A stretch of DNA of 64,000 nucleotides from NCBI RefSeq assembly GCF_008298035.1, contig NZ_CP042910.1:5285001-5349000 (forward strand). Reading direction: 5' to 3'. Position 1 is the stretch's first letter. Every line of letters begins with the position of its first letter. A program made the position numbers and the translations under genes. The notes below the pieces were generated by a model. It saw nothing but the letters and a program-made list of their open reading frames with translations, made no database searches and was not told the DNA's origin. Of the stretch, positions 17,515 through 25,981 are shown in pieces. This stretch comes from Gimesia maris (GTDB taxonomy: Bacteria > Planctomycetota > Planctomycetia > Planctomycetales > Planctomycetaceae).

Positions 17515-18777
17515 ATGCAATACTGGAATCATAAGGTGTGCCTGAAAACACCACTACTGCTGCTGATCTTCGCTTCCGGATTCTCAGGGGTGCGCGCAGC
17601 GGAACCACCTGCCCCTCCAACAGATTTTCGCGCTGAAGATGTACCCGGAGATGCCGGAACCGCCATCGATCTGTTCTGGACGCTCTCCCCGGATGACAAA
17701 CCCGATCTTAAACCGCGCAAGGTCTTACGATATGTCATCTCCCGTAAAGCAGTAGATGTAGAGAATGCCAAATTTGAAAATATCGGCGAGCCCACCTATC
17801 GGGTCAATACATTTCGTGATTCAAACTGCGAGCCCGACACCCCCTATCTCTACCGTATCGAAGCCGTCGGGCAGGAAAGCATGACATCCCCCCCTGCCGT
17901 CATCAAAGAACCGATTGTTGCGACGCTGCAATGGTTTAACCTGCAGCGCAGCTGGTTTGCGGTCTTTGTTGTATTGATCTGTGGCTCGGTGATCTTCTTT
18001 ATCCGACTGGCGCGAAGCGGCAAAAAACTGAAAGTCCGAAAAATTGCTGGTCTGGAAGCGATTAACGATGCAGTGGGCCGCGCGACAGAAATGGGGCGAT
18101 CCTGCCTGTTTGTCCCCGGTATTCAGGATATCAATGACATTCAGACGGTTGCCGGAATCACCATCCTTGCACAGGTAGCAGAAACGACGGCGGATTATCG
18201 CGCCCAACTGGAAGTCCCTACTTCCCGCTCACTCGTCATGACTACAGCCCGCGATACCGTCGAAGCCGCTTACCTGTCAGCCGGTAGACCTGATGAATAT
18301 AACGAAGACGATATTTACTACATCACCGACGAACAGTTTGGATATGTCGCCAGTGTCACGGGAAAAATGGTCCGTGATAAACCTGCGGCCTGTTTTTACA
18401 TGGGTGCCTTTTACGCCGAGTCATTGATTCTGGCAGAGACGGGTAACTCAGTCGGCGCCATTCAGATCGCAGGTACAGCGATGCCTACCCAGCTCCCCTT
18501 CTTCGTTGCCGCCTGTGATTTCACTCTGATTGGAGAAGAATTTTTTGCGGCTTCGGCATACCTGTCAGGGGAACCTCAGCAGTTGGGCAGCCTGAAAGGA
18601 CAGGACTTTGGAAAACTGGTCGGGGGACTGCTGCTGGTTGCAGGCTGCCTCATCATGACGGTTTCTTCAATCCAGTCACGGGGAGTCCCTCCCGACAATG
18701 AGGAACCGACCTACCTGCAGTCCGCCTCGAACTACATCATACAGAATATCCTCGGTAAAGGAGGCTTCAAATCATGA
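17515..18777 (+). CDS. Membrane protein with fibronectin-III-like N-domain and conserved cytosolic domain (DUF6754-like)
   Basis: The 420-residue protein has a signal peptide (residues 1-29). A fibronectin type III-like domain follows (about 32-135: APPTDFRAEDVPGD then PDTPYLYRIEAVG). A TM helix lies near residue 145-163, then a conserved soluble domain of about 200 residues (GLEAINDAVGRATEMGRS to AASAYLSGEPQQLGSL) and a second TM helix near 370. I recall such domains annotated as DUF6754, but cannot confirm that here. It begins 6 bases after the preceding gene, with an AAGGA site upstream. The stop overlaps the next start (ATGA), giving translational coupling. Confidence 0.65.
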   Translation: MQYWNHKVCLKTPLLLLIFASGFSGVRAAEPPAPPTDFRAEDVPGDAGTAIDLFWTLSPDDKPDLKPRKVLRYVISRKAVDVENAKFENIGEPTYRVNTFRDSNCEPDTPYLYRIEAVGQESMTSPPAVIKEPIVATLQWFNLQRSWFAVFVVLICGSVIFFIRLARSGKKLKVRKIAGLEAINDAVGRATEMGRSCLFVPGIQDINDIQTVAGITILAQVAETTADYRAQLEVPTSRSLVMTTARDTVEAAYLSAGRPDEYNEDDIYYITDEQFGYVASVTGKMVRDKPAACFYMGAFYAESLILAETGNSVGAIQIAGTAMPTQLPFFVAACDFTLIGEEFFAASAYLSGEPQQLGSLKGQDFGKLVGGLLLVAGCLIMTVSSIQSRGVPPDNEEPTYLQSASNYIIQNILGKGGFKS

Positions 18778-19502
18778 AGCGAACCATCCCTCTGCTGATT
18801 TCCGCTATCACAGGGTTTGTTCTGATTGGCACTGCATTCATCCCCAGGTTTGTCGACTGGGGTAATATTGCGATGGCGTGGTTCAATCTCCTTGCAGCGT
18901 TCGCCTTTATTCTCGGTGGAGGCAATCTGCTCAAGATGCAGTTGCAGAAGATCTCAGCACAACAACCAGGCTGGGGTTATTCGGCAGTCACCCTGATTGC
19001 GTTCTTCATTACCCTTTTTGTAGGACTGGCAAAAGTCGGCGTACACCCGAATATCAATTTCCCCGAATTTACCTGGTCGGGAGATTACCTGCAGGAAGAT
19101 GGGGCCTTCTGGTGGTTGTTCGAATATATTTTTACGCCGCTCTCTGCCACCATGTTTGCCTTACTGGCGTTTTATATTTCTTCCGCCGCCTTTCGGGCCT
19201 TCCGTGCCAAAAATACGGAAGCCACGATTCTACTGATCATTGCCGTCATCATTTTACTGGGACGCACTTATGCCAGTGTCTGGCTGACTGGCTGGTTTCC
19301 GGATGAATTTATTCTCGGTGAAAGTGGCATCAAATACAGTGATTTTAAACTGCAGAATTTATCGGAAATCATTATGGAAGACTTTATGACTCCGGGGATG
19401 CGTGCCATCAAGATTGGAATTGCACTTGGGGTGGCTTCGACTTCGCTGAAAGTTTTATTAGGCGTTGACCGTTCTTACCTTGGCTCAGATCAGGAGGCGT
19501 AA
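18774..19502 (+). CDS. Polytopic membrane protein of unknown function (about 5 TM)
   Basis: The 242-residue protein has about five hydrophobic helices (near residues 5-24, 30-54, 65-85, 115-140, 148-170). Loops include HPNINFPEFTWSGDYLQEDGAFWW, which is aromatic-rich and likely extracytoplasmic. I do not recognise the family. The ATG overlaps the previous stop by four bases, and the strong AAAGGAGG site sits inside the preceding gene, so translation of the two is coupled. It should form part of the same membrane complex as its neighbours; that is positional inference. Confidence 0.62.
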   Translation: MKRTIPLLISAITGFVLIGTAFIPRFVDWGNIAMAWFNLLAAFAFILGGGNLLKMQLQKISAQQPGWGYSAVTLIAFFITLFVGLAKVGVHPNINFPEFTWSGDYLQEDGAFWWLFEYIFTPLSATMFALLAFYISSAAFRAFRAKNTEATILLIIAVIILLGRTYASVWLTGWFPDEFILGESGIKYSDFKLQNLSEIIMEDFMTPGMRAIKIGIALGVASTSLKVLLGVDRSYLGSDQEA

Positions 19503-19505
19503 TCA

Positions 19506-20369
19506 ATGCAGAACTTTCTACAACACCTGGATCGCCGCTGGATCTTTTTACTGATGTTTATCGCGGTTGCCGTCCCCCTCATTATGGGCACCACGTTTCC
19601 TGAAACACCTTCACCGCAGGTAATGGCGGTCTTTGAAGCCGTCGATAAACTGCCCGATGGTTCCAATGTTGTGATGGCATTAGACTATGACCCTGCCAGC
19701 CAGGGAGAACTTCAGCCCATGGCTTCTGCTTTCACACGTCACTGTGCCATCAAAAAACATAACATCTATTTTATGACACTCTGGCCCCAGGGGATTTCGA
19801 TGATCCAGAAGTCGATCGATATTCTGCAGGAAGAATATCCTGAGACCTACAAAGATAAATACGGAACAAAATACGTCAACCTCGGCTTCCGGGCCGGCAA
19901 TGAAGGCGTCATTAAACTGGTTGTCGAAGATTTGAAAAAATCCTACTCTACTGACATTCATGGAACGAACCTGGATAATATCCCCCTCACGAAGAACCTC
20001 AAAAACATTCAGCAGGTCGACCTGCTATGCAACGTGAGTGCCGGATACCCCGGTTCACAGGAATGGGTACTTTACGGCTCCTCTCCCTTTGATATTCCGA
20101 CGGTCGTTGGTTGTACCGGAGTCCAGGCGCCGATCATGTTGCCTTATATTCCCGACCAGTTGACAGGCATGCTTGCCGCCATTAAAGGAGCTGCCGAATA
20201 TGAACAGTCCATTATCAATGCCTACCCCGAGTTGAAAACTAATCCAGACGCCAAGGAAGGCCTGGTTCGCATGGGACCTCAACTGGTGGCACATATTCTG
20301 CTCATCAGCCTGATATTATTGGGTAATGTGATTTATTTCTGGGAACGAAAACAGGGACTGCATCCATGA
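19506..20369 (+). CDS. Membrane protein with large extracytoplasmic alpha/beta domain, unknown function
   Basis: The 287-residue protein has an N-terminal TM helix (residues about 12-30), a soluble domain of about 220 residues and a C-terminal TM helix (about 262-280). The soluble domain alternates strands and helices (SNVVMALDYDPASQGEL; HNIYFMTLWPQGISMIQKS; YVNLGFRAGNEGVIKLVVED; VDLLCNVSAGYPGSQEW), a Rossmann-like pattern on the outer side of the membrane. No signature enzyme motif was recognised. AGGAGG lies eight bases upstream of the ATG, and its end overlaps the next gene by four bases. Confidence 0.62.
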   Translation: MQNFLQHLDRRWIFLLMFIAVAVPLIMGTTFPETPSPQVMAVFEAVDKLPDGSNVVMALDYDPASQGELQPMASAFTRHCAIKKHNIYFMTLWPQGISMIQKSIDILQEEYPETYKDKYGTKYVNLGFRAGNEGVIKLVVEDLKKSYSTDIHGTNLDNIPLTKNLKNIQQVDLLCNVSAGYPGSQEWVLYGSSPFDIPTVVGCTGVQAPIMLPYIPDQLTGMLAAIKGAAEYEQSIINAYPELKTNPDAKEGLVRMGPQLVAHILLISLILLGNVIYFWERKQGLHP

Positions 20370-21259
20370 AACAATCAACACTCATCTGGACAATCTTGAT
20401 GGTCGCCGGTGGTGCGTTTCTGCTGTTCCAGGCCAGTAAAGGAAACGGACGCGTCTATGTGCGTGAAATTCCCGTTGAAGCCCAGTCATCTCAGCCCGAA
20501 GGAGAGAAACAGGTTTACCACTGGAACAAATATCAACAGGTGACAGAGAGTGAGAAAGGGGAACCGGATGTTCGTTTCAGTTTTTCACGCACGCTGGGAT
20601 TATGGGTTGCCGCCTTCTGTACTCTGGCCATTTTTTCCTTTCTGTATGGCGACAACCCGATCTACAAATTTACGGAATCGGTTTTTGTCGGAGTTTCTGC
20701 TGCCTATGCGATGATTGTCTCCTTCTGGACGGAAATCATGACCAACCTGTACGCGAAACTTCTGCCCGGTCTGGCACGTATCACGTTTTTTCCTGATATT
20801 GATTCCACCGCAAAGCCGGATGAACTTTACCTGATCCCTCTCGTCTTAAGCATTCTGCTGTTATGGCGTCTGTCCCCCAAAGGAAGCTGGATTGCCCGCT
20901 GGCCACTGGCATTCTTTATCGGCGCAACGGCCGGCATCCGCTTGATCAGTTATCTGGAAACGGACTTTATTGGCCAGTTGCAAAGCACCGTCATGCCCTT
21001 CCTTGTGTTTGCCTCCGATGGATCTTTACTGTGGATCAAATCATTACGAAATACCATATTCATTGTAGGCGTACTGTCCTGCATGGTTTATTTCTTTTTC
21101 TCAATCGAGCATGAAGGCATCGTCAAATACATCTCCCGTCTGGGAATCTGGTTTTTAATGGTCACATTTGGTGCCAGTTTTGCGTACACCGTGATGGGTC
21201 GAATTGCCCTGCTCAGCGGTCGACTTGTCTTCCTGTTTAATGACTGGCTGGGTATTTGA
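20366..21259 (+). CDS. Polytopic membrane protein of unknown function (about 8 TM)
   Basis: The 297-residue protein starts with a TM helix (residues about 7-25), has a hydrophilic stretch to about residue 75, then about seven further hydrophobic helices up to the C-terminus. Charged residues are few within the helices. The start codon overlaps the stop of the previous gene. It is the last gene of the operon; a short gap and a new ribosome site precede the MFS gene, so the MFS gene may be separate. The family was not recognised; multiple TM helices suggest a channel, transporter or membrane scaffold. Confidence 0.62.
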   Translation: MKQSTLIWTILMVAGGAFLLFQASKGNGRVYVREIPVEAQSSQPEGEKQVYHWNKYQQVTESEKGEPDVRFSFSRTLGLWVAAFCTLAIFSFLYGDNPIYKFTESVFVGVSAAYAMIVSFWTEIMTNLYAKLLPGLARITFFPDIDSTAKPDELYLIPLVLSILLLWRLSPKGSWIARWPLAFFIGATAGIRLISYLETDFIGQLQSTVMPFLVFASDGSLLWIKSLRNTIFIVGVLSCMVYFFFSIEHEGIVKYISRLGIWFLMVTFGASFAYTVMGRIALLSGRLVFLFNDWLGI

Positions 21260-21397
21260 TGAAGATACGATTTTTGTGAAAAGCATTTCCGTTCTGCGCT
21301 ACGCGTTCATTTCCTCATCTGTTATATTTGAACACAGCCCACCGGTCGCCCGCCCCGGGTTGATACCCCAAATATCTCAGGTAAGAAATAAATTGTA

Positions 21398-22756
21398 ATG
21401 AACTCGCAGTCGACTGCTGACGCAGAACTGAATGCATCCTCCCCCGAACTGGCTCTCCCCACCTACAGATTTTTTCCCGGCTGGAGCATGCTCGGCATCG
21501 CAGCCATGGCACAGTTTTTATCGGCTCCCGGTCAGTCATTCTCCGTAGCGGTCTTCAAAGATCCAATGCGGATCTCCCTGGGGTTAACGGAAACACAATA
21601 CTCTCTCGCTTATGGCTTTGCCACGATTGTCAGCGCCTGTCTGCTCCCGTTTGTCGGACGCCTGCTGGACCACTTTGGAGCGAGAATTATTCTGCCTATC
21701 ATCGCCGTGGGCCTCGCTGCCGCCTGTTTTTTCATGTCGCGAATTCATTCTCTGTCGGAACTTTATGTCGGATTCAGTCTCGTCCGCAGCCTCGGACAGG
21801 GTGCCCTCACTTTGATCTCCGTCTGGATGGTCGGAGAATGGTTCGAGAAAAAACGGGGACGAGCCACCGCACTAGCGGGGTTTGGGAGCGCCTTTTCCGT
21901 CATGACAATTCCTCTGCTCAACAGTTGGCTGATCACCCATTATGGCTGGCAGACCGGATGGGTATTTCATGCAGTCACAGTAGCGGTCTGCCTGATCCTG
22001 CCAGGGATCTTTATTGTCAGAAATCGTCCGGAAGACCTGGGACTGCACCCCGATGGGATCGATCCCGCAGAAGAACCGGAACCTGAAGAAGAGCTACCCG
22101 GCGGACGACAGAAACGTCCCCTGATCACAGCAACCATCGAATCCTGGACCGTCCGCCAGGTTTTACGTGATCCGACCTTCTGGAAACTCCTGACGGTCAT
22201 CACGACTCACGCCCTGGTGGGAACCGGTCTTGTATTTCACCAGATCGCCTTGTTAGGCAGTCACGGTGTTCCCATGAACTGGGCTATTCGCATGATGTCC
22301 TTTCAGGCCATCTGTGCAACAGTGTTGATGTTTCCTGCCGGCTGGTTAACCGATCGTTTTCCCAGCCGTTACATTCTCTGTGGCTCGATGATCTGTCTGT
22401 CACTGGCGAATCTGATTGTACTCACCATGCCGGCCCTGTGGATGGTTGTCGTCTATACGTTTCTGCTCGGCTTAACAGGCAGCGTGTTCCGCAGTACGGC
22501 TACCGTGGTCTGGATCAACTATTATGGCCGAATGAATCAGGGAGCCGTCCGGGGTGTTGCCTGGTCGATGATGATTCTGGCTTCTGCATTAGGCCCGCTG
22601 CCCGTTGCCATGTCGATTGACTACTTCGGCTCCTATGACCCGGTGCTTTACTTATTCATGACCATTCCATTGATCTCTGCAGCAGCAGTCTGGTCAGCAC
22701 ATCCTCCCAAGCTGTTTAAAAAACAGGAAGAAACTCCAACAGTATCGGCAGGGTGA
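21398..22756 (+). CDS. Major facilitator superfamily transporter
   Basis: The 452-residue protein has twelve hydrophobic segments. An MFS loop 2-3 motif appears as GRLLDHFGARI near residue 86, and the central cytoplasmic loop (about residues 210-245) is acidic, then basic. It most resembles the oxalate/formate-antiporter-like or monocarboxylate-type MFS group by the RPEDLGLHPDG segment after TM6, a feature of that group. The substrate cannot be told. It is read in the same direction as the preceding operon but after a 138-base gap. It converges with the ion-channel gene, whose stop lies only six bases beyond its own. Confidence 0.88.
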   Translation: MNSQSTADAELNASSPELALPTYRFFPGWSMLGIAAMAQFLSAPGQSFSVAVFKDPMRISLGLTETQYSLAYGFATIVSACLLPFVGRLLDHFGARIILPIIAVGLAAACFFMSRIHSLSELYVGFSLVRSLGQGALTLISVWMVGEWFEKKRGRATALAGFGSAFSVMTIPLLNSWLITHYGWQTGWVFHAVTVAVCLILPGIFIVRNRPEDLGLHPDGIDPAEEPEPEEELPGGRQKRPLITATIESWTVRQVLRDPTFWKLLTVITTHALVGTGLVFHQIALLGSHGVPMNWAIRMMSFQAICATVLMFPAGWLTDRFPSRYILCGSMICLSLANLIVLTMPALWMVVVYTFLLGLTGSVFRSTATVVWINYYGRMNQGAVRGVAWSMMILASALGPLPVAMSIDYFGSYDPVLYLFMTIPLISAAAVWSAHPPKLFKKQEETPTVSAG

Positions 22757-22761
22757 TTCAG

Positions 22762-23613
22762 TCAGAGTCGGGCTCCACAGAATTTACAGAACGTGGCATT
22801 GGAATCATGGCCTTCCCGCATACATTCCGGACAGACCTGAGTGGTTATTTTTATTCGCTCTGAGCCTCTTCCCCCATGTGCTAACTCGGCAGAAACAATC
22901 CCCGTGGGCACGATGATCAGACTATATCCCAGTATCATAATGATCGCGGCCAGAAATTTTCCCAGCGGGGTCACTGGTGCAATATCCCCATAACCAACCG
23001 TGGTCATTGTCACAATCGCCCAGTACATACTTTCTGGTATCGAATCAAAGCCACTATTCTTGTCCTCTTCGATCAGATGTAACGTCGCCCCTTCAATCAC
23101 GACAGCGATCACGACCGTTGCCAGAAAGACCGCGATCTTGGAACGGCTGGCCCAGATGGCACGTCGCAGTTCAGACGCTTCCGAAAGCATATGCGCCAGT
23201 TTAAATATCCGGAATGCGCGCAACAGACGCAGGGCGCGAATGACTCCCAGACGTTGAGTCTCCCCCGGTGCAATATTCATGATGTATGTGGGAAGAATCG
23301 AAAGCAGATCGACGATACCATAAAAACTGAAAATATAGCGAAGAGGACGACGGGCACAGATGATGCGCGCCACATACTCAATGGTGAAGAGAATCGTGAA
23401 AAACCATTCAGCATAATGAAACTGGTCATTATAATCCTCGTCCAGTGAATTGACGCTTTCCAGCATGATCACCAATACGCTCAGTAAAATGGCAATCAGC
23501 AGAACGACATCAAATGCTTTTCCAGCTTTCGTATCCGCCTCGAAGATAATTTCATACCAGTGATCCCGCCAGTCACGCGGCTTGACTTCAGGTGGCTTAT
23601 TTGGTTCTGACAT
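22762..23613 (-). CDS. Voltage-gated-type potassium channel with C-terminal zinc ribbon
   Basis: The 283-residue protein has six TM segments in the order of a Kv-like subunit. The S4-like helix is rich in regularly spaced arginines (RALRLLRAFRIF near residue 130). The pore loop has the canonical selectivity filter TVGYGD near residue 204. After S6 comes a short cytosolic tail ending in CPEC and CKFC pairs spaced like a zinc ribbon, an unusual replacement for the RCK or tetramerisation domains often seen. The channel should pass K+ when the membrane depolarises. The GTG/ATG question does not arise; the gene is monocistronic. Confidence 0.9.
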   Translation of the reverse strand: MSEPNKPPEVKPRDWRDHWYEIIFEADTKAGKAFDVVLLIAILLSVLVIMLESVNSLDEDYNDQFHYAEWFFTILFTIEYVARIICARRPLRYIFSFYGIVDLLSILPTYIMNIAPGETQRLGVIRALRLLRAFRIFKLAHMLSEASELRRAIWASRSKIAVFLATVVIAVVIEGATLHLIEEDKNSGFDSIPESMYWAIVTMTTVGYGDIAPVTPLGKFLAAIIMILGYSLIIVPTGIVSAELAHGGRGSERIKITTQVCPECMREGHDSNATFCKFCGARL

Positions 23614-23762
23614 TCAGATTCTTTCGATCGTTAATAATTTTGTGATTCTGGCATATCAAGCAATTGGTTTACGTGATTGATAAAATGCGTTTGTTGAGTG
23701 ACGGAAAATTCAGGCCAGCCAATTTGAAGACAGTACAAGTGAATTAAAAGGGCTTGCCTGTT

Positions 23763-25301
23763 TCAATTCTGAAACTGGTAAGAAAACAGGTCGGCATCTT
23801 TCAAACGAAATCGCAGGCGAACCGGCTTACCGGCCAGACTGCTTACATCGGATTTTTTATTCCAGGTCACCCTGCGATCGACGCTATCACCGAATAATTC
23901 ATCACAGTCTTTAATTGCAAAGCCCGGGATCGAATCTCCTTCTGCCGACTGAATTTCCACATACAGACTGCCGGCAGCAGAAGTGGAAAAATTAAGGGAC
24001 AGCTCTTTCCCCGTAAAAGTAATTGGTACAGTCAGCAATTCTCCCCCCTTCATCGAAGCATGCAGGGCAGTAAAGCCATCAAGTCGGAGGGAATAACGCC
24101 TGAGAGAGCCTCCTTTACCGTGCCAGTAATCTTCAGCCGCATAGAGGGAGAGTTCATCTGGTGCCCCCTCGAAAGCGGATTTTGTCTGAACCACATTCTC
24201 GGCGATAAACTGATGCCCGTACTGCCAGGTCCCCGGACGTTCGATGCCCGGCCTCAGAAAGGCTTCATTCCAGCGTTTGAAATGCACTCCATCCCGACTG
24301 GCCATCAACAGTCCTTCACTGATCGCTGTGCCGTACCGTTCGACTGACGATGCTCTCATCTTTCGACGTTCATAATCAGGGAGCGCTCGCATCGATTCTG
24401 ACCATCCCCGTTCGATATAGCGCGCCGGAAACCCAATTCTGAAATGGGGCGCGCGAAAGTATGGCTTTACCTGATTCGTATAAAGTTCTTCGCTGGGAGA
24501 ATCCTCGTAGACCAGATCTGCCACGTTTTCCCATCGGATGAAGTCGGGGGAAGTCGCCGTCTGGATTGCGCGGTCTCCTTCCGGTTTCCAGGTTTTGGAA
24601 TCCGTGACCCCTCCTGTGAAGACCCGGTAATAGGTTCGATACTGTTTTTGTTCCGAATCCCAGAATGCCAGGTTCTGTGAATCGAACGCCCCTTTCGTGA
24701 TGACCGGTTTTTCCTGCATCAGTCCCCAGTGAATTCCATCCGCTGACTGAAAGGCAAACAGTCCTCCTTCTCCCTGTAAGCCTCCCAGCGCCTTGTATTT
24801 TCCTTCCGGCTTACAATCAGGATTCTCATCCAGAAAAGGGGCAAAGTTATGACATCCCTTCCCTTCTAGGATAATGTTATTCTTTTTTGATCCTTTGAAT
24901 TCTACAATTCCCAGTTCCGGTCGCGACCAGTGAATGCCGTCTTGACTCTCTGCATAACAGTAATATGGCTTATGACTGCCGGTATTCAGTTTTCCTTCCG
25001 AAACGATGATATGTGAACCCCGATAATACAGCCGATACAGATCGCCTTCCTGGATTATCGTATGATAACCCGAACTGCTGCCCTCCCAGGGCTGATCAAA
25101 CTTGATAACCACTTCGCGAGCTACTGGTTTCTGCAGACGCAGATCTGCATCACCTGTGATCTGATCAATCAAACCACGTTCGAGAAACAGTTCTCGCCGA
25201 TCACCGATATTCACAGGTGGTTCCGCAGAAACGGGCGGCAACCAACTCAGAAGTATTATGAGAAGACAAACGAACTGAAATCGTGAAGCGAAAGCAGGCA
25301 T
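23763..25301 (-). CDS. Secreted five-bladed beta-propeller glycosidase-like protein (GH32/GH43 type)
   Basis: The 512-residue protein has a signal peptide (residues 1-26, ending PVSA). Repeated blades follow with the DGIHW/DGVHF motif typical of GH32/43/68-type propellers: SQDGIHWSRPELGI, SADGIHWGLMQEKP, SRDGVHFKRWNEAF. The C-terminus (about 420-512) is a beta-sandwich. No well-defined acid triad was assigned, so the activity is uncertain and the protein may be a catalytically unproven propeller. AGGAG sits nine bases before the ATG. Such proteins are numerous in planctomycetes, which live on algal polysaccharides. It is monocistronic. Confidence 0.68.
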   Translation of the reverse strand: MPAFASRFQFVCLLIILLSWLPPVSAEPPVNIGDRRELFLERGLIDQITGDADLRLQKPVAREVVIKFDQPWEGSSSGYHTIIQEGDLYRLYYRGSHIIVSEGKLNTGSHKPYYCYAESQDGIHWSRPELGIVEFKGSKKNNIILEGKGCHNFAPFLDENPDCKPEGKYKALGGLQGEGGLFAFQSADGIHWGLMQEKPVITKGAFDSQNLAFWDSEQKQYRTYYRVFTGGVTDSKTWKPEGDRAIQTATSPDFIRWENVADLVYEDSPSEELYTNQVKPYFRAPHFRIGFPARYIERGWSESMRALPDYERRKMRASSVERYGTAISEGLLMASRDGVHFKRWNEAFLRPGIERPGTWQYGHQFIAENVVQTKSAFEGAPDELSLYAAEDYWHGKGGSLRRYSLRLDGFTALHASMKGGELLTVPITFTGKELSLNFSTSAAGSLYVEIQSAEGDSIPGFAIKDCDELFGDSVDRRVTWNKKSDVSSLAGKPVRLRFRLKDADLFSYQFQN

Positions 25302-25389
25302 GGTGGTTTCTCCTGGCGGGTAAATGATATTATTTTACGATACCAGATCTCCCGCAGAATATCAGCCAATAATACAAAATCGGAATCAT

Positions 25390-25839
25390 TTATTCCGCGA
25401 GCTTCAGATGTAATAAGGGGAAGGGTTTGCCAAAGCCATCCACATCAGAGCGATGAGCCACTACGAATCCCAGATGTTGATAAAAACCTAATGCCTGCTC
25501 GTTCTGCTCGTTCACGTCTACCAGTTCAACTTCCAGTTCATTGATGGCATATTCAACCAGCTGACGCCCGATCCCTTTTCCTCGCCAGTCAGGATCGATG
25601 AATAGTGCTTCGATTTTGGGCGCATCGATACCGATAAATCCAATCACAGTTTGGGACTTGTCACGAATGCAATACACCGGCATGCTGCTTAAACAGGCAT
25701 CCTGCACCAGGGGCTTCAACGATCGGATCGTCTCTTCATCCAGAAAGTCATGCGTTGCACGCACGGATGCTTCCCAGACTTCCAACGTCCGCGGGTGGTC
25801 TTCTGGTGTGAGATTTGAAATCTGAAATGAAAGAGTCAT
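25390..25839 (-). CDS. GNAT family N-acetyltransferase
   Basis: This 149-residue protein is a GCN5-related acetyltransferase that moves acetyl groups from acetyl-CoA to an amine. The acetyl-CoA pyrophosphate loop is RGKGIG (motif A) near residue 84, preceded by the strand IEALFIDPDWR and followed by the helix RQLVEYAI. The end of the domain has NEQALGFYQHLGFV, which is the conserved YxxxGF stretch. This subgroup resembles the YjaB-like acetyltransferases (the N-terminal HDFL/RATHDF segment). The substrate is not deducible. It is separate from its neighbours by over 80 bases each side. Confidence 0.88.
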   Translation of the reverse strand: MTLSFQISNLTPEDHPRTLEVWEASVRATHDFLDEETIRSLKPLVQDACLSSMPVYCIRDKSQTVIGFIGIDAPKIEALFIDPDWRGKGIGRQLVEYAINELEVELVDVNEQNEQALGFYQHLGFVVAHRSDVDGFGKPFPLLHLKLAE

Positions 25840-25922
25840 AACAAATCAGGAAAGTGATCGGAAATTTGACTGGCGCGTTCTTAAACAAAATCGAGAAGCC
25901 AGAATACCCTGTTTTAATCAAG

Positions 25923-25959
25923 AAAAAAAGCCGCCCCGCTTTAAAGAAACGGGGCGGCT
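25923..25959 (-). terminator. Rho-independent terminator of the Gfo/Idh/MocA gene
   Basis: AGCCGCCCCG pairs with CGGGGCGGCT around a loop, and on the minus strand the stem runs into a T7 tract (A7 at 25923-25929). It sits right behind the stop codon of the oxidoreductase. Confidence 0.92.
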
Positions 25960-25981
25960 GAGAAATAGTTCTACTAACGTT

